Shown one piece after another: positions 13,397-20,891 of a stretch of 22,730 nt of DNA. Location: positions 1 to 22,730 of the forward strand of contig CANPZR010000012.1 of assembly GCA_947589175.1 (NCBI GenBank), in the 5' to 3' direction. A program made the position numbers and the translations under genes. Source of the stretch: an uncultured Lachnospiraceae bacterium (GTDB lineage Bacteria > Bacillota > Clostridia > Lachnospirales > Lachnospiraceae). Each line of letters starts with the position of its first letter. The first letter of the stretch is position 1. The notes under the pieces were generated by a model, which saw only the letters and a program-made list of their open reading frames with translations, was not told the DNA's origin and did no database searches.

Positions 13397-14318
13397 GTTG
13401 TCCTCCGGCTTTCTTTTTCCGCAAATTTTCTGCATATTCACTGAGTTTCCGCAATCGGTGATTCACCCCTGACTTGCCGATCGGCGGATCCAGCATTTCA
13501 CCCAGTTCTTTCAGTGAAACCTCGGGATTGTCCAGTCTCACTCTGGCAATCTGCGCGAGATTTTCGGAAAGATTTCCAAAACCTACTGTGTCGCGAATAT
13601 ATTGAATGTCAGACGCCTGCCTGGAAGCCGCTGAAACCGTCTTCCGTATGTTGGCCGTCTCACAATTCACCTTGCGGTTGATAGAATTTCGCATCTCCTT
13701 CAGAATCCGAATATTTTCAAATTCCATCAGCGACACATGGGCGCCGATGATGTTGAGGAAATCCGAAATTGCCGCACCTTCTTTCATGTACACAATGAAG
13801 TTTCTCTTTCGTTCTGAAATTTTTGCTTCAAGCCCAAAAACACCTATAATCTCCTGTATGCGGCGCGCGCTGTCGCTGTCCCCCGCGGCGATCTCCAGAT
13901 GATAGCCGCGGCCCGGATCCGACATAGAGCCGCTTGCCAGAAACATCCCTCTCAGAAAAGCCCGCTTGCAGCAGGACCTCTGAATGACAGAATCGGCCGC
14001 CAGTTCGCCGCCCTCAAATACCCCCATGGCCTTCACGCACATGAACGCCTCATCCTCATCCAGAACATACAGTCCATAGGAGTGTCCGTCCCGGACAGAC
14101 AGATCGGGCGCTATGCGAAAAGCCTTCTTAAATAAAATATAGCATTTTTTCAAAACTGTCAAGTTTTCTGTTGTAAACTTTAGCAGCGTTTTTCCATCCG
14201 CCTCGCTGACCACCTGCCCGCACACGGCAAAATAAGCCGCAAGCTCCGCGATCTGGCAGTGTCTCGACCGGCCTGTCTGCCCCTTTAGTTCCTCTTTTAC
14301 TTTTCCTGCGAACGACAT
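13389..14318 (-). CDS. whiA: DNA-binding protein WhiA
   Basis: A 309-residue protein found across Gram-positive bacteria, linked to sporulation control in Streptomyces and to cell division and chromosome segregation in Bacillus. It starts MSFAGKVKEELKGQ and has an N-terminal LAGLIDADG-like domain (about 80-215, including the LRGMFLASGSMSDPGRGYHLE core). The C-terminal helix-turn-helix (about 225-300) ends SLKELGEMLDPPIGKSGVNHRLRKL. The length is usual. Its start overlaps the end of rapZ by 22 nt and its stop overlaps the HPr-like gene by 8 nt, so the three are translationally coupled. The yvcK gene that lies between rapZ and whiA in B. subtilis is absent here. Confidence 0.95.
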   Translation of the reverse strand: MSFAGKVKEELKGQTGRSRHCQIAELAAYFAVCGQVVSEADGKTLLKFTTENLTVLKKCYILFKKAFRIAPDLSVRDGHSYGLYVLDEDEAFMCVKAMGVFEGGELAADSVIQRSCCKRAFLRGMFLASGSMSDPGRGYHLEIAAGDSDSARRIQEIIGVFGLEAKISERKRNFIVYMKEGAAISDFLNIIGAHVSLMEFENIRILKEMRNSINRKVNCETANIRKTVSAASRQASDIQYIRDTVGFGNLSENLAQIARVRLDNPEVSLKELGEMLDPPIGKSGVNHRLRKLSEYAENLRKKKAGGQHD

Positions 14319-15190
14319 ATGCTCCGTAACCGATCCTTCTCTATATCTCTATGTTCTGCCTTGCATCCGTATTCCGTATTTTCAAATTCTTTGTAAATCG
14401 CGTTCGTGAGCGTCACCGAGCGGTGCTTGCCGCCGGTGCACCCGATAGCGATGACAAGCTGCGTCTTTCCCTCAATGATGTAATTGGGAATGAGGAAATC
14501 CAGCATGTCCTTTAATTTGTGAAGAAACTGCACGGCCTTGTCCGAGTCCATCACATAATTGTACACCTCGGCGTCGTTGCCCGTGAGGGTCTTGAGGCTG
14601 TCGATATAAAAGGGGTTGGGCAGAAAACGCACATCGAACACCAGATCCGCGTCGGATGGAATCCCGTACTTGAACCCGAAGGAGACGAACGTGATATAAA
14701 AGTTGCAGAAGTTCTCGTCCTCCACGAAAATTCGGTCGATCTCCTGCTTTAAATCCCGGATTAAGAGCGTGGATGTATCGATAATGGTATCCGCCTGCTT
14801 TTTCAGCTCGGAAAGCAGCGCCCTCTCATTCTCAATGGCAGTGTCCATCCGGCCGCCCTTCGCCAGCGGGTGCATGCGCCTTGTCTCCTTATAGCGCTTT
14901 ACAATGACCGGCGTGGACGCCTCTAAAAAAAGGATTTCCAGCGTATAGCCTTCGTTTTTCAGATTCTGGAGCACACTGGAGGCGTCCCGCAGCGCCTGAT
15001 GCCCGCCCCGGATATCCAGTCCCAGCGCCACCCTCTCGATCTGCTCGCTGGAATTTTCCGTCAGCTGCATAAAGGTCGGCAGAAGGGAGACCGGCAGGTT
15101 GTCTACGCAAAAATACCCGTCGTCCTCCAAAATCCTCATGACCGAGCTCCTGCCCGCGCCGCTCATGCCTGTCACTACTACAAATCTCAT
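14297..15190 (-). CDS. rapZ: RapZ/YvcJ family nucleotide-binding protein
   Basis: A 297-residue P-loop protein. In enterobacteria RapZ guides RNase E to the small RNA GlmZ to control GlmS and amino-sugar synthesis; in Firmicutes the orthologue YvcJ binds and hydrolyses nucleotides and its exact job is less clear. Visible features are the P-loop (residues 8-16, GMSGAGRSS), the DDGYFCVDNLP segment typical of the family, and the C-terminal IAIGCTGGKHRSV motif involved in RNA/ligand binding. The Walker A Lys is Arg14 here. It lies 30 nt after murB and overlaps whiA by 22 nt. Confidence 0.93.
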   Translation of the reverse strand: MRFVVVTGMSGAGRSSVMRILEDDGYFCVDNLPVSLLPTFMQLTENSSEQIERVALGLDIRGGHQALRDASSVLQNLKNEGYTLEILFLEASTPVIVKRYKETRRMHPLAKGGRMDTAIENERALLSELKKQADTIIDTSTLLIRDLKQEIDRIFVEDENFCNFYITFVSFGFKYGIPSDADLVFDVRFLPNPFYIDSLKTLTGNDAEVYNYVMDSDKAVQFLHKLKDMLDFLIPNYIIEGKTQLVIAIGCTGGKHRSVTLTNAIYKEFENTEYGCKAEHRDIEKDRLRSICRSQEK

Positions 15191-15220
15191 GTGTACACCC
15201 GCCTTCCTGTCTGGTAACTG

Positions 15221-16105
15221 CTATTCTCCAAAATTTCCTATCATGCGCACTTCCGGCTCCAGTTTCACCTGGAACTCATCCCACACCTTTTTCTGCACGT
15301 CCCGGATCAGCCGGTACACCTCGGCCGCCGTCGCGTGTCCCCGGTTCACCACGAACCCGCAGTGCTTCTCCGACACCTGCGCGTCCCCGACGCGGTAGCC
15401 CCTGAGCCCCGCGTCCTCAATGAGCTTTCCGGCAAAATGCCCCTCCGGCCGCTTGAAGGTGCTCCCGGCGCTGGGGTACTCCAACGGCTGTTTGTCCCGC
15501 CGTCTCTGATTCAGCTCCCGCATGGTCTCCTGAATTTTCTCCGTATCGCCCCGCTGAAAGGCAAATGTGCCGGACAGCACGATAGCGCTCTCCCTCTGAA
15601 TCACGCTGGTCCGGTAGCCGAGTTCCAGCTCCGCCTTGTCCAGAGTCCGGATTTCGCCCTGCTCCGTCAGCACGCGCGCCGAGAGGATGCAGTCCTTGAT
15701 CTCGCCGCCGTAAGCACCGGCGTTCATGGCAATCGCCCCTCCCAGTGTGCCCGGAATCCCGCCCGCAAATTCAAAGCCGGTCAGGCCCTCCTTCGCCAGC
15801 CTCGCCGCGAGGCTGCTCAGCGAAACGCCCGCCTGCGCGGTGACGATTGCGCCCTCGGATGCCCATTCTATAGAAATCTGTTCCATCCCTTTTCCGATCT
15901 CGATTATGACCCCGTCATATCCCTCGTCCGAGCAGAGGAGATTGCTCCCCCGGCCGATGAGGTAATAAGGAAGTCCCTTCTCCCCGGCAAACGCCAGCGC
16001 CTCACGCACCTCGTCCTCGGACTCCGGCGCGAGATAAAAGGCCGCCGGCCCCCCGATCCGAAAGGTAGTGTGTTCACTTAAAGGTTCCTGTTCCCGTCTG
16101 ATCAT
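15221..16105 (-). CDS. murB: UDP-N-acetylenolpyruvoylglucosamine reductase
   Basis: A 294-residue FAD enzyme that reduces UDP-GlcNAc-enolpyruvate to UDP-MurNAc with NADPH, the second committed step of peptidoglycan synthesis, in the cytoplasm. Motifs are HTTFRIGGPA (12-21), FAD-binding GRGSNLL (51-57) and GIPGTLGGAIAMNAGAYGGEI (116-136), Arg165 in YRTSV, catalytic Ser215 in PSAGSTFKRP, and Glu285 near the end. The pattern fits type II MurB of Gram-positives. The N-terminus is about 10-20 residues shorter than usual, but a GAGG site lies 5 nt before this ATG. It follows glk after 17 nt. Confidence 0.95.
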   Translation of the reverse strand: MIRREQEPLSEHTTFRIGGPAAFYLAPESEDEVREALAFAGEKGLPYYLIGRGSNLLCSDEGYDGVIIEIGKGMEQISIEWASEGAIVTAQAGVSLSSLAARLAKEGLTGFEFAGGIPGTLGGAIAMNAGAYGGEIKDCILSARVLTEQGEIRTLDKAELELGYRTSVIQRESAIVLSGTFAFQRGDTEKIQETMRELNQRRRDKQPLEYPSAGSTFKRPEGHFAGKLIEDAGLRGYRVGDAQVSEKHCGFVVNRGHATAAEVYRLIRDVQKKVWDEFQVKLEPEVRMIGNFGE

Positions 16106-16122
16106 CTCAACCTCAATCCTTT

Positions 16123-17046
16123 TTATTGTAGCACCATCCGGATGGCGCCGTATATGCCCGCGTCATTTCCCAGCTCCGCCAGGCAGAATTTCTTATCCTT
16201 TAGGGCAAACATGACATTTTCGCCATAAAAGCGGGAAACCGTGTCCGTAATAATAGATCCCGCCGCCGACACGCCGCCGCCGATGACAAATGCCTCCGGA
16301 TCCACCACCTGCGCCACGCACCCCAGGGCAATTCCCAGATAGCGCCCGAATTTCTCCACAATCTCCAGGCAGTAAGCATCTCCCGCCTTGGCCCCGTCAA
16401 ACACGTCCTTTGCCGTGATTTTCTCACAGCGGGCCAGACAGGAATCCTCCCTCAGCTCCTTCTTTGCCATGCGCACAATGCCGGTGGCCGACGCGTACTG
16501 CTCCAGACACCCCGTCTTGCCACAGCCGCAGCGCTCCGTCTCCTCAAAATTCACCTTGATGTGGCCGATTTCCCCGGCGGCTCCGGCGCTTCCTGTCAGC
16601 GCCTTCCCCTTTAATATGATGCCGCCGCCTACGCCGGTTCCGAGCGTCACCATGACGATACTGTCAAAGCCCTGGCCGCCGCCCTTCCACATCTCGCCGA
16701 GCGCCGCCACGTTGGCGTCGTTGCCCACTTTTACATTGTCCACGCCGGTCAGTTCCGACAGCGTGTCTTTCACGGAAAAAACGCCCCATCCCAGATTGGC
16801 GCACTTGAGTACGGTGCCGTCGTCGGTAATCGGTCCGGGAATGCCCACGCCGATTCCCTTTATATCGCCGTCCCGGCTGGCCCGCTTCTCCTCAATGCTC
16901 TCTGCGATGTCCGGCAGTATATATTTCCCATTTTCCCCGGTGCGAGTGGGAATCTCCCACTTTTCCAGCAGTTCTCCCGCCTCGGAAAAAAGTCCCATCT
17001 TAACTGTTGTTCCTCCCACATCTACGCCTGCGTAATAAGATGACAT
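16123..17046 (-). CDS. glk: ROK-family glucokinase
   Basis: A 307-residue sugar kinase that phosphorylates intracellular glucose to glucose 6-phosphate with ATP. It shows the phosphate loop GVDVGGTTVKMG (7-18), catalytic Asp110 in GNDANVAALGE, the second ATP motif VTLGTGVGGGI (133-143), and the ROK zinc site: His162 plus Cys173, Cys175 and Cys180 in ERCGCGKTGCLE. Length and the CGCGKTGCLE signature match Gram-positive glucokinases rather than ROK repressors, as there is no HTH. An AAGGGGGG ribosome site precedes the ATG. It follows hprK by 76 nt, so glucose entry and catabolite signalling share one operon. Confidence 0.92.
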   Translation of the reverse strand: MSSYYAGVDVGGTTVKMGLFSEAGELLEKWEIPTRTGENGKYILPDIAESIEEKRASRDGDIKGIGVGIPGPITDDGTVLKCANLGWGVFSVKDTLSELTGVDNVKVGNDANVAALGEMWKGGGQGFDSIVMVTLGTGVGGGIILKGKALTGSAGAAGEIGHIKVNFEETERCGCGKTGCLEQYASATGIVRMAKKELREDSCLARCEKITAKDVFDGAKAGDAYCLEIVEKFGRYLGIALGCVAQVVDPEAFVIGGGVSAAGSIITDTVSRFYGENVMFALKDKKFCLAELGNDAGIYGAIRMVLQ

Positions 17047-17122
17047 AATGTTCCCCCCTTATCCTCTCCGTCTGTCATATGTTCCCCACAAAGTTCCAAA
17101 TGCTCCGGCTCCCGCTATCAGC

Positions 17123-18046
17123 TTATGCGTGAGTCAGGTTGCTTGTGACACGGTTGTACAGCTCGAGCGCCGCGTTGTAGCCCATTTTCTTCTGGCGGAA
17201 GTTGACTGCCGCCGACTCGCAGATAATCGCCACGTTCCGCCCCGGACGAATCGGGATGGAGTGGCAGACTACCTTGTTGCCCAGAAACTCGATGTAATTC
17301 TCCTCTAAGCCCATGCGGTCGTACTCCTGCTCCTTGTTCCACTCCTCCAGCTTGATGACCATGTCGATATTCTGGTTATCCTTCACGCTCTCCACGCCGA
17401 ACAGCGCCTTGGCGTCAATAATGCCGATGCCGCGCAGCTCGATAAAATGCCTCGTCACATCCGGGGCGGAGCCCACCAGCGTCTCGTCGCTGATCTTCTT
17501 GATCTCCACCACGTCGTCGGACACCAGACGATGCCCCCTGTGAATCAGCTCCAGCGCCACCTCGCTCTTACCAATGCCGCTCTCGCCCATGATCAGAACG
17601 CCCTCGCCGTAAATATCCACAAGCACGCCGTGAATACTGATCCGGGGCGCTAACTCCTCCTTCAGCCAGCGGATGATCTCCGCGGAAAAATCCGTGGTGT
17701 CTAAGGACGTGCGCATGATGGGCACGCCGTTCTCCCTCGCCAGCCGGATAAACTCGTCCGGCACCGGCAGATCCCGGCAGAACACAATGCAGGGCACCTT
17801 GTAGGACATGATCTTCTCCATCATCTTCGCGCTCTGCTCCACGCCCTGATTCTCCATATAGGCGTGCTCCACCTGGCCGATAATCTGCACCCGATGATGG
17901 TCAAAATAGTCAAAAAATCCGGTCAGCTGAAGGGCGGGGCGGTTCACGTCCGCCTGCGTGATCTCAATCTCCGACATATCTATATCCGGCGTGAGATTTT
18001 CCACTTCCATTTTTTCAGTAAACTTCTCCAACGATACGGTATACAT
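17123..18046 (-). CDS. hprK: HPr kinase/phosphorylase
   Basis: A 307-residue bifunctional enzyme that phosphorylates HPr and Crh on Ser46 when fructose 1,6-bisphosphate and ATP are high, and removes the phosphate when inorganic phosphate is high; it is the trigger of CcpA-type catabolite repression. Visible features are His139 in SIHGVLVDIYGEGVLI, Walker A GESGIGKS (154-161), Asp177-Asp178, the family signature ELRGIGIIDAKALFG (203-217), and the PIRPGRN loop (265-271). AGGAGG lies 6 nt before the ATG. It is first in the hprK-glk-murB-rapZ-whiA-crh-like operon, with its own promoter divergent from mrp. Confidence 0.96.
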   Translation of the reverse strand: MYTVSLEKFTEKMEVENLTPDIDMSEIEITQADVNRPALQLTGFFDYFDHHRVQIIGQVEHAYMENQGVEQSAKMMEKIMSYKVPCIVFCRDLPVPDEFIRLARENGVPIMRTSLDTTDFSAEIIRWLKEELAPRISIHGVLVDIYGEGVLIMGESGIGKSEVALELIHRGHRLVSDDVVEIKKISDETLVGSAPDVTRHFIELRGIGIIDAKALFGVESVKDNQNIDMVIKLEEWNKEQEYDRMGLEENYIEFLGNKVVCHSIPIRPGRNVAIICESAAVNFRQKKMGYNAALELYNRVTSNLTHA

Positions 18047-18121
18047 CCGAATCCTCCTTTTTCATAATCTCCATTCCGTCGCGTAACCGCTCCGGCACAA
18101 AAGATAGTCATAGATGATTTT

Positions 18122-18150
18122 ATCATATCATATAGAAAGATTCTTGACAA
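18122..18150 (-). promoter_or_regulatory. promoter of the hprK operon
   Basis: TTGTCA (18150-18145) and TATGAT (18127-18122) are 17 nt apart on the minus strand, 75 nt before the hprK start. The -35 box lies within the shared inverted repeat GACAAG-N5-CTTGTC. Confidence 0.65.
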
Positions 18151-18162
18151 GATTGACTTGTC
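18146..18162. promoter_or_regulatory. inverted repeat over the divergent hprK and mrp promoters
   Basis: GACAAG (18146-18151) and CTTGTC (18157-18162) form a perfect 6-bp inverted repeat with a 5-nt gap. It overlaps the -35 boxes of both divergent promoters, a position suited to a shared regulator. No known operator was matched. Confidence 0.35.
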
Positions 18163-18183
18163 GTACTAGAGTAGAGATATAAC
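18153..18183 (+). promoter_or_regulatory. likely promoter of mrp-thiN
   Basis: TTGACT (18153-18158) with TATAAC (18178-18183, 19-nt spacer) or the overlapping ATATAA (18-nt spacer). A second TTGACA at 18144-18149 lacks a good partner. The transcript start would fall shortly before the AGGAG ribosome site of mrp. Confidence 0.45.
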
Positions 18184-18214
18184 AATAAAAATTTTGAGAT
18201 AGGAGTGAAAATAA

Positions 18215-19036
18215 ATGAGTGAAAATTGTACCCACGACTGCTCCAGCTGCAGCAGTAATTGCGCGGACAGGGATCCCAAGAGTTTTCTGGAGGCGCCCCA
18301 TCCGAACAGCAAAATCGGCAAGGTAATCGGCGTAGTCAGCGGCAAGGGCGGCGTCGGAAAGTCCATGGTGACCGATCTTCTGGCGGTCAATCTGGCAAAG
18401 AGAGGCTATCACTGCGGCATACTGGACGCCGACATCACCGGTCCCTCCGTCCCGAAGGCGTTCGGCCTCACGGAAAAGGCGATGGGCAACGAGACGACCC
18501 TGTTCCCCGTAAAAACTGCCAAATATGGCATTGACGTCATGTCTATCAACCTGATTCTGCCCAACGACACCGATCCGGTCGTGTGGCGGGGACCCGTCAT
18601 CGGCGGCACGGTGAAGCAGTTCTGGACCGACACCCTGTGGGACAACGTGGACTATCTGCTCGTGGATATGCCGCCGGGCACCGGCGACGTGGCTCTCACG
18701 GTATTCCAGAGCATCCCGGTTGACGGCATCGTCGTTGTCACGAGCCCGCAGGACCTGGTTTCTATGATTGTGGAAAAGGCCATGAAGATGGCGGAGATGA
18801 TGAATATTCCGGTTCTGGGCCTGATGGAGAACATGAGCTATGTGACCTGTCCGGACTGCGGCAAAAAGATTCCGGTGTTCGGCGAGAGCCGGATCGACAA
18901 GATCGCGGAGACCTACGGCGTGCCGGTTCTGGCTCAGCTCCCCATAGACCCGTCCCTGGCATCCGCCTGTGACAGCGGAACCGTGGAGGATCTGGAGGAG
19001 AGCTATCTGGTTGACGCCATTTCGGCGCTCGAATAG
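18215..19036 (+). CDS. mrp: Mrp/NBP35-type iron-sulfur carrier ATPase
   Basis: A 273-residue P-loop ATPase of the MinD/Mrp family that carries and inserts iron-sulfur clusters into target proteins. The deviant Walker A VSGKGGVGKS (41-50) carries the signature Lys44 as well as Lys49. DADITGPSVPKAFGL follows, then VDMPPGTGD (150-158) and the cluster-binding pair Cys212 and Cys215 (TCPDCGKK). The N-terminus has an added Cys motif, C5-x3-C9-x2-C12-x3-C16, which could hold a second cluster as in NBP35 proteins. AGGAG lies 9 nt before the ATG. thiN follows after 15 nt in the same unit. Confidence 0.93.
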   Translation: MSENCTHDCSSCSSNCADRDPKSFLEAPHPNSKIGKVIGVVSGKGGVGKSMVTDLLAVNLAKRGYHCGILDADITGPSVPKAFGLTEKAMGNETTLFPVKTAKYGIDVMSINLILPNDTDPVVWRGPVIGGTVKQFWTDTLWDNVDYLLVDMPPGTGDVALTVFQSIPVDGIVVVTSPQDLVSMIVEKAMKMAEMMNIPVLGLMENMSYVTCPDCGKKIPVFGESRIDKIAETYGVPVLAQLPIDPSLASACDSGTVEDLEESYLVDAISALE

Positions 19037-19051
19037 AAAGGACAATGCTTT

Positions 19052-19687
19052 ATGGAATCGGAAATCTGCTATATATTCGCGGCAGGCGAGCAGACGCCCT
19101 GCGACATACAATTATCTTCCAAAGACCTGGTCATAGCCGCCGACGGCGGCTTTGACTATCTGGAAAAGCTGGGACTTCGTGCGGATATCGTGCTGGGGGA
19201 CTTCGACTCCGTCACCCGGACGGACCTGCCCGCCGACAGCATCCGCTACGCGAAGGAAAAGGATGACACCGACCTGTTTTTGGCCGCCAGGACCGGTCTG
19301 GAGAAAGGATACCGGGAATTTGCCATCTACGGCGGCTTCGGCGGACGCCTGGACCACGCCCTGGGCAACATTCAGGTGCTCACCTTCCTCTCCAGGCAGG
19401 GAGCCACGGCCACTATGTACGGGGACCGCTTCAATCTGCGGGTAATCACGGACGGCACCCTCTCCTTTGGCAAAGACCTTCCGGAGAACAGGCCCGGCAA
19501 TCTCTGCTCGGTACTCTCGCTCAGCGACATCTCGGTGGGCGTCACCATTCAGGGCTTCAAGTATGAGCTCTCCGACATGACTTTGACCAACGCCTATCCC
19601 CTTGGCATCAGCAACGAATTTACCGGCAAAAAAGCGTTTATAAACGTCAAAAAAGGCACCATAGCCGTACTATGGTACCTTCCCTGA
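19052..19687 (+). CDS. thiN: thiamine pyrophosphokinase
   Basis: A 211-residue enzyme that transfers pyrophosphate from ATP to thiamine, giving the coenzyme thiamine diphosphate. Motifs are AADGGFDYL (29-37), VLGDFDSV (47-54), EKDDTDLFLA (69-78) and GGFGGRLDHALGNIQVL (94-110), all hallmarks of the family; the C-terminal beta domain follows. AAAGGA lies before the ATG. It is probably co-transcribed with mrp 15 nt upstream. No TPP riboswitch was seen. The last codons (KKGTIAVLWYLP) also contain, on the other strand, the terminator of the convergent gene. Confidence 0.93.
   Translation: MESEICYIFAAGEQTPCDIQLSSKDLVIAADGGFDYLEKLGLRADIVLGDFDSVTRTDLPADSIRYAKEKDDTDLFLAARTGLEKGYREFAIYGGFGGRLDHALGNIQVLTFLSRQGATATMYGDRFNLRVITDGTLSFGKDLPENRPGNLCSVLSLSDISVGVTIQGFKYELSDMTLTNAYPLGISNEFTGKKAFINVKKGTIAVLWYLP
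19649..19679 (-). terminator. terminator embedded in the 3' end of thiN
   Basis: On the minus strand GGTACCATAG pairs with CTATGGTGCC (9 of 10 pairs) around a 5-nt loop and is followed directly by TTTTTT. It begins 9 nt after the stop of the DUF6273-like protein gene, so it ends the leftward glgP unit while lying wholly within thiN codons. On the plus strand no T run follows, so it is one-way. Confidence 0.8.
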
Positions 19688-20875
19688 TCACTCATATTTC
19701 ACGCAGATGACCGGCCGGATCGCGGCTCCCTCATCTGCGGCCGGAATACCGTAGTAGACCAGCTCTCCCTCATAGGAGACAAACTCGGTTGTGTCCTCCT
19801 CTTTTCCCGGAGTGCGCAGCCGCATATTTTTAGCTCTGCCTTTTAACACATCTTTATACCGGTCAAATTCTTCTTCACTGAAAATATATACCTGATCTTC
19901 CGTGTCCCCGCAGCCCTTGGTCGAGTAGCGGTTGCTGCCCGGATTGGACAGCCTGGCAGCCATCAGCTGCTCCTTTTCCTCCGGGGTAAATGTACTGTCC
20001 GAGAACTCGGAGTTAAGGTACTTGCGCAGGGAACAGGTATCCCATTTTACCTTGCCATCGGAATCGTGATACTTCCGATGAGCCAGCACCTTGGATTTTA
20101 CCAGCACGGCCTTTCCATCCGTCTTTTCCAGCACAATCCACTTGCCGGTCCCGTACATCACGGTGGCCCCCGGTTCCGCCTTGGCGATCAGCCGTAACTC
20201 TATATTTTTTTCCCGCTCGGCGCTGTCCTTATAATGGCTCTCCGCCAGGGCGTGAAACTGGCGCCAGGCCGCCTTCGGGCTCTGGTCTCCGAGACCGACG
20301 GCGTAGTCGTAAGCGGTCTCTTTAGCGCGCTCGCGGCTGTCCTTATAGTCTCCCAGAAACTCATAGGATTTCATGGCCTGCTCATCCAGTCCCAGGCTCT
20401 CCTCCCATCCGGCGAGGATGTAGCGGGTCGGCGCGGACTTGTAGCCGAGCGCCGCAGCCGCCACGAGCGCTGCAAGGGCCAGGGCAATCCACTTGCCCTT
20501 TCCCTTTTTCTGCCCGGTCTCCCGCTCTCTGGCGGTGGTCATGACCGTCTGGGACTCCTCCTCCTTTTCCGCCGGAAGTTCTTTTTCCAGCTTTTCCGCC
20601 TCCGCCCGGCACTCCTCGCTGAGCGTGAAGCATTCCTCCAGGTTCTCGAAAGGCTCTTCTGCCTCCTGCTGCTTCTCGCCGAGCTTCCGGAAGTCCTCTG
20701 TCAGACGGACGAATATCTTGTACTTATCTTCTGCTCCCAGAATACACCTGGTCGCCTTTTTCAGCGCGAGAAGACGCTCGAACTGCTCCTGCGGAGTGAG
20801 CCGCTGCTCCTTTTTCCTCTGCCTGCGCAGTTTTCTTTTCAGTCTTCTCTTTCTGCGGCCCTCGCCATTCGGCAT
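19688..20875 (-). CDS. single-pass membrane protein with DUF6273-like domain
   Basis: A 395-residue protein. The very basic N-terminus (RRKRRLKRKLRRQRKK) is followed by a helical, Glu-rich part (about 28-105), one membrane helix (about 128-146), and two TPR-like units of the LGDYKDSRERAKE / ESHYKDSAEREKN type (about 160-225). The C-terminal domain resembles DUF6273: WIVLEKTDGKAVLVKSKVLAHRKY, WDTCSLRKYLNSEF and the final AAIRPVICVKYE. Such domains occur in many Clostridial surface or regulatory proteins of unknown role. It lies 16 nt after glgP with its own AAGGGGG ribosome site, and its stop abuts the stop of thiN. A glycogen-related role is only suggested by position. Confidence 0.8.
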   Translation of the reverse strand: MPNGEGRRKRRLKRKLRRQRKKEQRLTPQEQFERLLALKKATRCILGAEDKYKIFVRLTEDFRKLGEKQQEAEEPFENLEECFTLSEECRAEAEKLEKELPAEKEEESQTVMTTARERETGQKKGKGKWIALALAALVAAAALGYKSAPTRYILAGWEESLGLDEQAMKSYEFLGDYKDSRERAKETAYDYAVGLGDQSPKAAWRQFHALAESHYKDSAEREKNIELRLIAKAEPGATVMYGTGKWIVLEKTDGKAVLVKSKVLAHRKYHDSDGKVKWDTCSLRKYLNSEFSDSTFTPEEKEQLMAARLSNPGSNRYSTKGCGDTEDQVYIFSEEEFDRYKDVLKGRAKNMRLRTPGKEEDTTEFVSYEGELVYYGIPAADEGAAIRPVICVKYE

Positions 20876-20891
20876 ATACCGTGTCCCCCTT

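Noticed and set aside
16106..16122. longer N-terminus for MurB
   Set aside because: The protein is a little short at its N-end, but no better start codon with a ribosome site lies upstream before glk, and GAGG is correctly placed for the chosen ATG.
18184..18214. TPP riboswitch upstream of mrp-thiN
   Set aside because: The leader before mrp is about 30 nt and the mrp-thiN gap is 15 nt. Neither can hold the TPP aptamer.
18128..19111. 327-codon open frame on the minus strand opposite mrp
   Set aside because: It covers the whole of mrp, which has clear family motifs and a ribosome site. The antisense product is His/Arg-rich with no recognisable domain, as expected for a shadow frame in GC-rich coding DNA.
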